53,582 bases of DNA from Candidatus Cloacimonas sp. (GTDB taxonomy: Bacteria; Cloacimonadota; Cloacimonadia; Cloacimonadales; Cloacimonadaceae). Both the position numbers and the translations under genes were made by a program. The stretch's first letter is position 1. Each line of letters opens with the position of its first letter. Below the pieces are notes generated by a model, which saw only the letters and a program-made list of their open reading frames with translations, made no database searches and was not told where the DNA came from. The DNA lies in contig JBDKSF010000036.1 in NCBI GenBank assembly GCA_039680785.1, positions 1 to 53,582 on the forward strand. The letters are read 5' to 3'. Below, one piece after another: positions 43,010 to 50,410 of this stretch.

Positions 43010-43064
43010 ATTCTCAAGTTGCCATTATTTTTTTCTGCCTTGAACTGACAAGTATTATCTTGTT

Positions 43065-43376
43065 TCAGGAATTAATTCGTTCTAATCGCTTTACAATTAC
43101 ACCTACTGAGACAACTCCGATAATGGAATCCACCAGTTTTCCGCGTTGATAAAATAACAAAGTGGGGATACTATGAATACTATGTTTATCTGCCAGAGCA
43201 GGATATTCATCTACATTAATTTTGTAGAATTCCATTTCCGGATACTCTTTTGCTATTTCATCCATAATTGAACCCAGAACTTCACACGGACCACACCACG
43301 GCGCCCAAAATTCTATCACAACTTTCGCTCCGGATGTTGCTTGATCAAAATTCACATCATTTAAGTCCTTAATCAT
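43065..43376 (-). CDS. trxA: Thioredoxin
   Basis: Small redox protein with the active site WAPWCGPCEVLG. The cis-proline is in HSIPTLLFYQRGKLVD. 103 residues, the classical thioredoxin size; cytoplasmic, no signal peptide. It is the first gene of the long minus-strand block and has a good promoter 84-112 bp upstream. Its proximity to the kinase and envelope genes may only be operon sharing. Confidence 0.94.
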   Translation of the reverse strand: MIKDLNDVNFDQATSGAKVVIEFWAPWCGPCEVLGSIMDEIAKEYPEMEFYKINVDEYPALADKHSIHSIPTLLFYQRGKLVDSIIGVVSVGVIVKRLERINS

Positions 43377-43459
43377 TTCACTCTACCTTCTCTAATGTCA
43401 TATTGGCTAAAATACCAGCTTATTAGAAACCTGCATTCCCAAAAGAAGTCCCATAAAAT

Positions 43460-43488
43460 ATAATAATCCGATATCTCGCTTTTGCCAA
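43460..43488 (-). promoter_or_regulatory. Sigma-70-type promoter for trxA and the following block
   Basis: Minus strand: TTGGCA (43488-43483), a 17-nt spacer, TATTAT (43465-43460). One mismatch in each hexamer. The leader would be about 75 nt. Confidence 0.68.
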
Positions 43489-43573
43489 ATAATATCTGTT
43501 GCATCCGCCTTTAACAAAACTAATATTTACACTTACCATTAGTGACCCAAGGGTATTTATTCGCTAACCCATC

Positions 43574-43679
43574 CTTACTCGTAAGCGCTATGTTTTTCAG
43601 AACTATGCTATAACCATCCCATATTTTAATACGGGATGGTTATGCGATGGTTACCGGTTATATATGCCTTGCGAGCAAG
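43574..43679. promoter_or_regulatory. Two operator-like 12-bp dyads
   Basis: CTTACTCGTAAG (43574-43585) and CTTGCGAGCAAG (43668-43679) share the plan of 5-bp inverted arms around 2 bp, CTTRC-N2-GYAAG. They flank the inverted repeat at 43610-43643, with 94 bp between their starts. They could be binding sites for one dimeric regulator acting on trxA or ino1. Confidence 0.4.
43610..43643. repeat. Perfect 11-bp inverted repeat with 12-bp loop
   Basis: ATAACCATCCC (43610-43620) and GGGATGGTTAT (43633-43643). A second ATGGTTA follows at 43647, 11 bp after the first at 43636, and GGTTA again at 43656. There is no T run on either side, so it is not a standard terminator. Confidence 0.7.
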
Positions 43680-43899
43680 TACGCATTCACCCAAATATAT
43701 GCTGCATAGTCCATAGTAGCTACCATACTTATTGGAGAAAATATTCTGGGTGGTGACAATGCTGTGCAATTCTCTCTCCCTTTTAGGCGGATAATCCCTA
43801 CCTTTAATAAGTGATTATGACCAGCGGATTGTGCTTGACACAAGTGCAATTACATAATAAGTGACTCTAAATAAGCAAATGAATGAAAGGAGAAATAAA

Positions 43900-45219
43900 A
43901 TGCTTAGAGGTAATGAAATAAAACCTGCCGAGGGTAAACTTGGCGTTCTGTTGGTTGGTTTAGGCGCAGTTAGCACTACTTTTGTAGCTGGAGTGCAGGC
44001 AGTAAAAAAAGGCATCGCCGAGCCCTTTGGTTCGGTTTCACAGATGGCAACCATTCGTTTAGGCAAAAGGACAGAAAATAGAACTCCTCTTATTAAGGAT
44101 TTTGTCCCCCTATCAAACCTTGGCGATTTGGAATTTATGGCTTGGGATATTTTTGAAAACGATGCCTATGAAGCCGCTCTTAAAGCAGGAGTTTTGGAAA
44201 AAGAACTGCTAAGTAAAATTGAACCTGACTTGCGTTCTCTCAAACCTCAGAAAGCGGTTTTTGATAATAAATATGTAAAAAAACTACACGGCACCAATGT
44301 TAAAACCGGCGTTAACAAAATGGACTTGGCACAGCAATTAATGGAAGATATCAAACATTTCAAAGAAGCAAAAAATTGCAGTCGTCTCGTTATGGCTTGG
44401 GCTGCCTCCACTGAGGTCTATTTAGAAGCAGATCCCGTTCATAATACGCTGGAAAGTTTTGAACAGGGCTTAAAAGATAACCATCCTGCCATCGCTCCTT
44501 CAATGATTTATTCTTATGCTGCCCTAAAAATGGGCGTTCCTTTTATCAATGGAGCTCCGAACTTAAATCTGGAAATTCCGGCTTTAAGAAAGCTGGCGAA
44601 AGAGAAAAAAGTTCCCGTGGGCGGTAAGGATTTTAAGACAGGCCAAACCCTGATGAAAACAATTATCGCACCTGGTTTGAAATCAAGAATGGTTGGAATT
44701 AGTGGTTGGTTCTCCACAAATATTTTGGGTAATCGAGACGGTGAGGTCTTAGATGATCCCGATAGCTTTAAAACCAAAGAAGTAAGTAAACTTTCGGTGC
44801 TGGAAACCATTCTGGAACCCGATAAATATCCCCAGCTCTATAAAGACCTCTATCATAAGGTGCGGATTAATTATTACCCTCCTCGTGGCGATAATAAAGA
44901 AAGTTGGGATAATATAGATATTTTTGGTTGGCTCGGTTATCCGATGCAAATAAAGATAAATTTCCTGTGCAGAGACAGCATTTTAGCCGCTCCTGTTCTA
45001 TTGGACTTGATTTTATTTATGGATTTGGCACAGCGTTGTAATCTGTCGGGAGTGCAAGAATGGCTTTCTTTCTTCTGGAAATCCCCGATGACAGCTCCTG
45101 GATTGTATCCGGAAAACGACCTCTTCATTCAACAAATGAAATTGAAAAATACGCTGCGTTATATGATGAAAGAAGACCTTATAACTCACTTGGGACTGGA
45201 ATATTATAACGAAATGTAA
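43900..45219 (+). CDS. ino1: myo-Inositol-1-phosphate (1L-myo-inositol-3-phosphate) synthase
   Basis: Converts glucose 6-phosphate to myo-inositol phosphate with NAD+, the entry to all inositol compounds. The NAD fold is VLLVGLGAVSTTFVAGVQA, then LGDLEFMAWDIFENDAYEAA, the active-site lysine stretches with GGKDFKTGQTLMKTI, GWFSTNILGNRDG and DDPDSFKTKE. The length of 439 residues fits the archaeal/bacterial long form. The frame is open from a GTG at 43861, but the ATG at 43900 has AAAGGAGA 6 nt upstream and gives the normal N-terminus. A hairpin terminator lies only 4 nt after the stop, before two genes that probably use its product. Confidence 0.93.
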   Translation: MLRGNEIKPAEGKLGVLLVGLGAVSTTFVAGVQAVKKGIAEPFGSVSQMATIRLGKRTENRTPLIKDFVPLSNLGDLEFMAWDIFENDAYEAALKAGVLEKELLSKIEPDLRSLKPQKAVFDNKYVKKLHGTNVKTGVNKMDLAQQLMEDIKHFKEAKNCSRLVMAWAASTEVYLEADPVHNTLESFEQGLKDNHPAIAPSMIYSYAALKMGVPFINGAPNLNLEIPALRKLAKEKKVPVGGKDFKTGQTLMKTIIAPGLKSRMVGISGWFSTNILGNRDGEVLDDPDSFKTKEVSKLSVLETILEPDKYPQLYKDLYHKVRINYYPPRGDNKESWDNIDIFGWLGYPMQIKINFLCRDSILAAPVLLDLILFMDLAQRCNLSGVQEWLSFFWKSPMTAPGLYPENDLFIQQMKLKNTLRYMMKEDLITHLGLEYYNEM

Positions 45220-45223
45220 AGAA

Positions 45224-45261
45224 AAAGTATGGAGCTTCCCTCCATACTTTATTTTATTTTT
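45224..45261 (+). terminator. Terminator or attenuator after ino1
   Basis: Perfect 11-bp stem AAAGTATGGAG / CTCCATACTTT with a CTTCC loop, followed by the T-rich ATTTTATTTTT. Only 18 nt remain before the next ATG, so downstream genes depend on read-through or an internal promoter that was not seen. Confidence 0.85.
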
Positions 45262-45279
45262 GTAATCCTTAAATAGATA

Positions 45280-46386
45280 ATGAAGAAGATAAAACTCCTG
45301 TTTCGTATTGGTTACGCTTATCATAAAGCTGCCTTTGATCCTATTATAGACCTCTTGCTGAATGATGCTAAATACGATGTCTGGTTCTCTTTGGATATGG
45401 AAAAGATCAAATATGCCTTTTTGGAATTTCCTTATAGAGAAAGAATAATTGAGGACTGGAAAAAACTTGGTTATCGTTTTACGAATGAGACCAAGGGCTT
45501 TGATATTGTTATTGCCGGCGATACCCTTCGCAATGCAGAGGACTATGGAAAAACCCTTTTGATTTTTTTGAATCACGGAACAGGTATTAAAAATATACTC
45601 TATCGTAATTTGGAGCGTTCTCCCGGGGTGAAATATCAAATTTTTGTGGAAGGACCTCACCGAGTTGAGTCATTGTTAAAATGCCCCTACTTAGGTAAAA
45701 GTGAAGTTCACTTAATTGGTTTGCCCAAACTGGATTATTATTTTCAGGGCAAATTTGAGCGGGAAGCAATATTAAAACGCTGGGGAATGAATCCTGACAA
45801 AAAAACTGTGCTCTTTTCCCCTAATTATAAACCCACTTTTATGTATGAAATAAAATACGATATCTTTGAACAAACCCAGAACTATAATCTGATAATAAAA
45901 CTTCATCCTTACAGTTGGATGGGAAAATATGCACCGCATAAGCAACACAGAATATTTGAAAAAAGAGTGAAAAAATATCCTCATTCCGTTCTTCTGCCTT
46001 TTAATGAATTCAATATCGTTCCTTATTATGCTGCCGCTGATACTATTTTAAGCGAGGCATCCAGCACTGTCTTTGATTTTATTGCCCTCAATAAATTTGG
46101 CATCGTTTATGATCTTGATTGTGATAAATTGAACCATTCCGATGGCCAACCCCTGCTGGAAATTGATAACAGGGAATTTTTAAAAGGAGCTTTTCCCCAT
46201 ATTCAAAACGGTAAACAACTCCCCAAAGCGATTGAGACCGCCCTAAATCCAAGCCCTGAAATGATTGCCAAAGCCGATGAATTTCGGAATAAATACTTTT
46301 TCGGTTTGGATGGAAAAGCCGCTCATCGCTTTATCGCAAAAATGGAAATGCTCTACTCTGAAGGCGGTCACGAAAATGGAGCATAA
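45280..46386 (+). CDS. CDP-glycerol glycerophosphotransferase-like (TagB/TagF family) protein
   Basis: Teichoic-acid-type transferase fold (GT-B). Seen: LIFLNHGTGIKNILY, corresponding to the HGT motif of TagF; LIGLPKLDYYF; VLFSPNYKPTF; IIKLHPYSW with the catalytic HP; and ILSEASSTVFDFIALNK in the place of the family's nucleotide-binding S-S/D motif. 368 residues, the size of the minimal catalytic domain. There is no signal peptide; the protein is probably peripheral on the inner face of the membrane. Known relatives transfer glycerol phosphate or ribitol phosphate from CDP-alcohols. Here it lies between ino1 and a nucleotidyltransferase, so CDP-inositol is a possible donor (inference). No clear ribosome site; it may be coupled to ino1. 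Confidence 0.8.
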   Translation: MKKIKLLFRIGYAYHKAAFDPIIDLLLNDAKYDVWFSLDMEKIKYAFLEFPYRERIIEDWKKLGYRFTNETKGFDIVIAGDTLRNAEDYGKTLLIFLNHGTGIKNILYRNLERSPGVKYQIFVEGPHRVESLLKCPYLGKSEVHLIGLPKLDYYFQGKFEREAILKRWGMNPDKKTVLFSPNYKPTFMYEIKYDIFEQTQNYNLIIKLHPYSWMGKYAPHKQHRIFEKRVKKYPHSVLLPFNEFNIVPYYAAADTILSEASSTVFDFIALNKFGIVYDLDCDKLNHSDGQPLLEIDNREFLKGAFPHIQNGKQLPKAIETALNPSPEMIAKADEFRNKYFFGLDGKAAHRFIAKMEMLYSEGGHENGA

Positions 46387-46389
46387 GTT

Positions 46390-47088
46390 ATGAAGGGAGT
46401 TATAATTGCCGCTGGAATGGGAAGTCGGCTTTGGAACACAACGAAACAAATTCCTAAAACCCTGCTGCCATATAATGAAGGAACTATTTTGTCCACTATT
46501 ATGGCACAATTGCAATTGGCTGGAATAACAGAACTAATTGTCGTAGTTGGTTTTAAGAAAGATTATATCATAAATTACTTGCACAATAACCCACCTTCCA
46601 TACCCTATACAATAGTGGAAAACCCCGATTGGAAAAATGGTAACGCCCTGTCCGTTTATAAAGTGAAAGAATATGTAAATGATGAGCCATTCCTACTTTC
46701 AATTTCTGATCATCTGGTAAAACTGGAAGCGCTGCAAAAAATCATTGAATATCCTGAAAGAATTAATCTTTTGCTTACCGATCCCTTTTATAAAGACAAT
46801 TTTGATGTAGATGATGCTACAAAAGTGCAAACCGAAAATGATTACATAACTGCTATCGGAAAAGAACTGGCTAATTATGACGCTTTGGATTGTGGAATTT
46901 TTCGTTTGGAATCGGACTTCTTTTCTGCCGTGGAAAAAGCAGTTCAAAATGGTAAGGAATCCATTAGCAATGCCATCACGGAATTGATCTTCGTAAAACG
47001 CATTAAATCCGTTATGCTGAATAAGCCCAATCTGTGGATAGATATTGATACAACAGAGGCATATAACTTCTCTAAGAACTTCTTTTAG
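46390..47088 (+). CDS. Sugar/alcohol-phosphate nucleotidyltransferase, candidate CTP:inositol-phosphate cytidylyltransferase
   Basis: Small GT-A-type nucleotidyltransferase: KGVIIAAGMGSRLWNTTKQI with the NTP-binding loop, PKTLLPYNEGTILST, VVGFKKDYI, LLSISDHL with the metal Asp, and WIDIDTTEAYNF at the C-terminus. 232 residues, like the cytidylyltransferase part of archaeal/Thermotoga IPCT and like LicC. In IPCT/DIPPS proteins a membrane CDP-alcohol transferase domain follows; none is present here. Its place 3 nt after the TagF-like gene and next to ino1 is the reason for proposing inositol phosphate as substrate. Choline phosphate or a sugar phosphate remain possible. GGAG lies 8 nt upstream. 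Confidence 0.78.
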   Translation: MKGVIIAAGMGSRLWNTTKQIPKTLLPYNEGTILSTIMAQLQLAGITELIVVVGFKKDYIINYLHNNPPSIPYTIVENPDWKNGNALSVYKVKEYVNDEPFLLSISDHLVKLEALQKIIEYPERINLLLTDPFYKDNFDVDDATKVQTENDYITAIGKELANYDALDCGIFRLESDFFSAVEKAVQNGKESISNAITELIFVKRIKSVMLNKPNLWIDIDTTEAYNFSKNFF

Positions 47089-47101
47089 CTTTCAAAAAAT
47101 G

Positions 47102-47126
47102 GGCTGAGTTTTGGCAAACTTTAGCC
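47102..47126 (+). other. Hairpin after the nucleotidyltransferase gene
   Basis: GGCT and AGCC pair as the base of a stem that continues through GTTT / AAAC around a TGGC loop, with one bulge and a G-T pair. No T run follows directly. It lies 13 nt after the stop and may mark the end of the ino1 cluster. Confidence 0.4.
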
Positions 47127-47206
47127 ACACCAAAATTTTCCTTGTCTTTTTTCTGCTTCTGTAAATAAAGGTATCAGAAGAAAAATAAGATAATAAGGAT
47201 GTTAAA

Positions 47207-48403
47207 ATGGAGCTATCTAAAAGAGCAAGAGAAATACAAGCATCTCCTATTCGGAAACTAAATCCTGTCGCTAACGCTGCAAAATCAAAAGGGATTAAGG
47301 TCTATCATTTAAACATAGGCCAACCCGATCTTGCCACTCCCCCTGAAATGCTGAAAGCATATCACGAATTTAATGATCAGGTCTTGGAATATGGTCCTTC
47401 TCAGGGTCTTGATTTATACAGAGAAGGACTGGTTAAATATTATCATCGTTATCATATTGAACTTACCCCTGATGATATAATCGTAACCACCGGCGGAAGT
47501 GAAGCAATTATTTTTGCAATGATGGTTACAGGTGAAGTTGGCGATGAAATAATTGTTCCCGAGCCATTCTATACAAATTATAATGGTTTTGCTAAAATGG
47601 CAGGTATTAATCTGGTGGCGCTAACCACTTATGCTGAAAATGGTTTTGCCCTTCCTGATGATAAAACGATTGAAGCAAAAATAACTAATAAAACCAAAGC
47701 GATTATGCTCTGTAACCCCGGAAATCCTACTGGCACAGTATATAGCAAAGAGGAAATTTTCCGCATTGCTGATTTGGCAAAAAGAAGAGGACTCTATTTT
47801 ATCTCTGATGAGGTCTATCGCGAGTTTATTTATGATGGTTTAACTCATACCAGCGTTATGGAAGTGCCCGATTTTGAAAAAAATGCCATTTTGGTGGATA
47901 GCGTTTCCAAACGCTATAGCGCTTGCGGAGCAAGAATCGGTTGCATTGTTAGTAAAAATAAGGAACTGATGGCTTCCGTGTTAAAATTTGCCCAGGCACG
48001 TCTTTGTCCTCCCACAGTTGATCAGTTAGCTGCCAATACTGGTATTTATTTACCGGAAAGCTATTATGAGGAAATTAGAATTGAATATCAATCTCGCAGG
48101 GATTTGGTTCTGAATGAACTGAAAAAAATCCCTCGCGTTGTTTGTCAGAAACCGGAAGGGGCTTTTTATGTCCAAGTAAAACTTCCTATTGAAGATGCCG
48201 AGGATTTTATTATCTGGATGCTGAAAAACTTCCAAATAGATCAAGAAACAGTTATGGCTGCTCCCGGAGAGGGATTTTATGCCACTCCCGGCTTAGGAAA
48301 AAATGAACTGCGTATTGCCTACATCCTTTGCAAAGAAGATCTGAAAAAAGCAATGAATGTCTTTGCCAAAGGGCTGTACGCTTACCAACAAATCCATAAA
48401 TAA
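47207..48403 (+). CDS. Class I/II PLP-dependent aminotransferase (aspartate aminotransferase-like)
   Basis: Fold-type I aminotransferase. Seen: HLNIGQPDLATPP near the N-terminus, GPSQGLDLYREGL, GGSEAIIFAMM, NPGNPTGTVYSKEEI, SDEVYREFIY, the PLP lysine in DSVSKRYSACGARIG and the C-terminal Arg in LRIAYIL. 398 residues, normal. TAAGGATG lies just before the ATG. Substrate not certain; aspartate or a range of amino acids is usual for this branch. The next gene begins 1 nt after the stop, so it heads the co-transcribed signalling/transport group. Confidence 0.93.
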   Translation: MELSKRAREIQASPIRKLNPVANAAKSKGIKVYHLNIGQPDLATPPEMLKAYHEFNDQVLEYGPSQGLDLYREGLVKYYHRYHIELTPDDIIVTTGGSEAIIFAMMVTGEVGDEIIVPEPFYTNYNGFAKMAGINLVALTTYAENGFALPDDKTIEAKITNKTKAIMLCNPGNPTGTVYSKEEIFRIADLAKRRGLYFISDEVYREFIYDGLTHTSVMEVPDFEKNAILVDSVSKRYSACGARIGCIVSKNKELMASVLKFAQARLCPPTVDQLAANTGIYLPESYYEEIRIEYQSRRDLVLNELKKIPRVVCQKPEGAFYVQVKLPIEDAEDFIIWMLKNFQIDQETVMAAPGEGFYATPGLGKNELRIAYILCKEDLKKAMNVFAKGLYAYQQIHK

Positions 48404-48404
48404 A

Positions 48405-48980
48405 ATGAAAGATTTACCTCCTGCCATTCTTGAAGGACTCATCCATAATGTTCGAACTCCTTTAAACCTGATTTTAGGTTATGTTCATCGCCTCAAACAA
48501 CGAGTTGATTGTGATGAAGCAGATCAAATTTACAAGGCAGGAATTAAATTGGAAGACATCCTGCAAGAGACCTGGGAAGCAATTCAAATTCGCGGGGGAA
48601 AAAGTTCAAAGACAGCCCTTAATACTTGGTTGAATGCAGAACTTAGCTTTTTGCAAAATTACCTGGAAATTAAACATCGCTTTCTTTTCACTCCCCATTT
48701 TTTCGAAAAAGAAGTGTTAGGAAAAATCAGTCCCATCTCATTAAGCGAATGGTTTGAGGCATTATTACTGCATATAACCTCAAAAGTCCCTGAAAATCAG
48801 ATAACAATGCAGATATTTGTTACCTTGCAGGGACTAAAAATCTTTGCCAGCGGTAACAATTTACTTGCCAGTGTATTGCCTGAAGATCATTCTGCTAAGT
48901 ATCTCTGTTTTAATAAAGATATCACGGTTGACGCCAAATATGAAAACGCCAATCTGGTAATCGTGGTAAAATTGGTATGA
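48405..48980 (+). CDS. HisKA-like protein without a recognisable ATPase domain
   Basis: 191 residues. The N-terminus GLIHNVRTPLNLILGYVHRL has the phospho-acceptor motif of sensor kinases (H14), with Asn in place of the usual Glu/Asp after the His. The remaining 140 residues occupy the place of an HATPase, but no N box, G1 (DxGxG) or G2 motif is visible and the C-terminus VIVVKLV ends abruptly. It may be a phosphotransfer protein, a catalytically dead kinase, or a regulator of the response regulator it overlaps (ATGA, 48977). The start was set at the ATG 1 nt after the aminotransferase stop; an upstream in-frame start lies inside that gene. Confidence 0.72.
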   Translation: MKDLPPAILEGLIHNVRTPLNLILGYVHRLKQRVDCDEADQIYKAGIKLEDILQETWEAIQIRGGKSSKTALNTWLNAELSFLQNYLEIKHRFLFTPHFFEKEVLGKISPISLSEWFEALLLHITSKVPENQITMQIFVTLQGLKIFASGNNLLASVLPEDHSAKYLCFNKDITVDAKYENANLVIVVKLV

Positions 48981-50410
48981 ACGATACAACCAAACCCAGA
49001 ATTTTGATTGTGGACGACAGCATAGAGACATTGGAACTCTTTGAACTGCAGTTGAAAGATAAATACCAAGTGGATACGGCTACCAGTTTGAAAGCAGGCA
49101 AAGGGCTTTTGGATAAATATGGTTATCATATTGCTATTATTGATCTTATCCTACCGGGAGAAAACGGGCTGGATTTGATTCAATATGTTACTCAAAGTTA
49201 TCCACACACAGCTGTTATAGTAATTAGTGGCCAAGCATCAATTGAAACTGCAGTTGCCGCTATGAAATTAGGAGCCAGTGAATATTTGGTAAAACCCTTT
49301 CGTGATCTTGATATAATCAATATCCAAGTAGAAAAAATCTTACAAACGCAAAGGCTGATTGCAGAAAATAAACGACTGAACGCTATGTTGGACAGCGAAA
49401 TTGAAACGGATATGATTATTGGTAATTCACCTGAAATTCAATCCCTCATTCAAACAGTGAAAAAAATCGCCAAACTGGATACGCCTATTCTTATAACTGG
49501 TGAAACCGGAGTTGGAAAAAGTGTTTTTGCCAATTTAATTCATCGTAACAGTTTACGCAAGCATCAAAAATTTGTGATCGTTAATTGTGGCAGCTTAACA
49601 GAAACCCTTTTGGAAAGCTTACTTTTTGGTCACAAACGGGGTTCCTTCACAGATGCTTACAGAGATAAAATCGGTTATTTTCAAGAAGCTAACGGTGGAA
49701 CCCTCTTTCTGGATGAAATTACTGAGACCTCCCTTTCCTTTCAGGTAAAGTTACTGAAGGTTTTGGAGACAGGATTTTTTCGGATGGTTGGGGGTGAACA
49801 AGATGTGCATACAGATGTAAGAGTTATTGCCGCCACCAATAAAGACATCAAAGAATGCGTTGCCAACTGCACTTTCCGGGAAGATTTATATTACCGTTTA
49901 AATGTATTTCACTTAAATATTCCGCCTTTAAGAGAGCGTCGCGATGATATTAAAGTGTTGGCAAACGCTTTCACCAATGAATTCAGCAATAAATATAACA
50001 AAGGGGATTTGAAGCTTTCTCCGGAAGTGATCTCCATCTTTTTAAATTATGCCTGGATGGGCAATATCAGAGAACTGAAAAATGCCATTGAGCATGCAGT
50101 CATTTTAGCTGAGCATAATGTCATTTTACCTGAGGACTTACCTGAAAACATTGTTGCTTCTACCAATATTGTTTCTCCTACTTATCAACAGGAAGAATCC
50201 GGTGATTGGTTTTCCGCTAAACAAAATTTTGAAAAACGCTATCTGAATCAGCTGCTTACACAATGCAAAGGCAATTTCAGTAAAGCAGCTAAACTAAGTG
50301 GCATCACCCGAGAAAACTTGTATAATAAATGTACCAAACTGGGAATTAATTATAATCAATATCGTTCCCACAATCTACCTCACGAGGAAACGAAGGAGAC
50401 AAAAGTATGA
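48977..50410 (+). CDS. NtrC-family sigma-54-dependent response regulator
   Basis: 477 residues with three domains. The receiver (about 5-120) has the acidic pair DD13-14, phospho-Asp D56 in AIIDLILPG, Ser in VISGQAS and Lys in LVKPF. The AAA+ domain (about 145-390) has Walker A GETGVGKS (175-182), the sigma-54 loop GSFTDA (222-227, usually GAFTGA) and Walker B GGTLFLDEI. The C-terminal Fis-type HTH includes CKGNFSKAAKLSGITRENLY. It is coupled by ATGA both to the upstream HisKA-like gene and to the first permease gene, so phosphorylation, regulation and sugar transport are likely linked. A target -24/-12 promoter was not found in the window. Confidence 0.94.
   Translation: MNDTTKPRILIVDDSIETLELFELQLKDKYQVDTATSLKAGKGLLDKYGYHIAIIDLILPGENGLDLIQYVTQSYPHTAVIVISGQASIETAVAAMKLGASEYLVKPFRDLDIINIQVEKILQTQRLIAENKRLNAMLDSEIETDMIIGNSPEIQSLIQTVKKIAKLDTPILITGETGVGKSVFANLIHRNSLRKHQKFVIVNCGSLTETLLESLLFGHKRGSFTDAYRDKIGYFQEANGGTLFLDEITETSLSFQVKLLKVLETGFFRMVGGEQDVHTDVRVIAATNKDIKECVANCTFREDLYYRLNVFHLNIPPLRERRDDIKVLANAFTNEFSNKYNKGDLKLSPEVISIFLNYAWMGNIRELKNAIEHAVILAEHNVILPEDLPENIVASTNIVSPTYQQEESGDWFSAKQNFEKRYLNQLLTQCKGNFSKAAKLSGITRENLYNKCTKLGINYNQYRSHNLPHEETKETKV

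Larger units (their letters stand above)
43377..43899. other. Divergent intergenic region between trxA and ino1
   Basis: About 520 bp without a gene. It holds the trxA promoter (minus, 43460-43488), two 12-bp dyads (43574-43585 and 43668-43679), an 11-bp-stem inverted repeat (43610-43643) and phased ATGGTTA/GGTTA motifs. A perfect TTGACA (43835-43840) lies 60 bp before the ino1 ATG, but no good -10 is found at the right distance. Confidence 0.6.

Noticed and set aside
43835-43863. Promoter for ino1 based on a perfect TTGACA
   Set aside because: At a 17-nt distance the -10 would be TAAGTG; better hexamers are too close (12-14 nt). Kept only as a remark in the intergenic entry.
45013-45660. 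215-residue minus-strand frame
   Set aside because: It runs across ino1, a strong plus-strand terminator and the TagF-like gene; composition and position show it is a shadow of the plus-strand genes.
47111-47125. Sigma-54 promoter (TTGGC ... GC) before the aminotransferase
   Set aside because: The distance between GG and GC is 9 nt and not 10, and the bases are better explained by the hairpin at 47102-47126.
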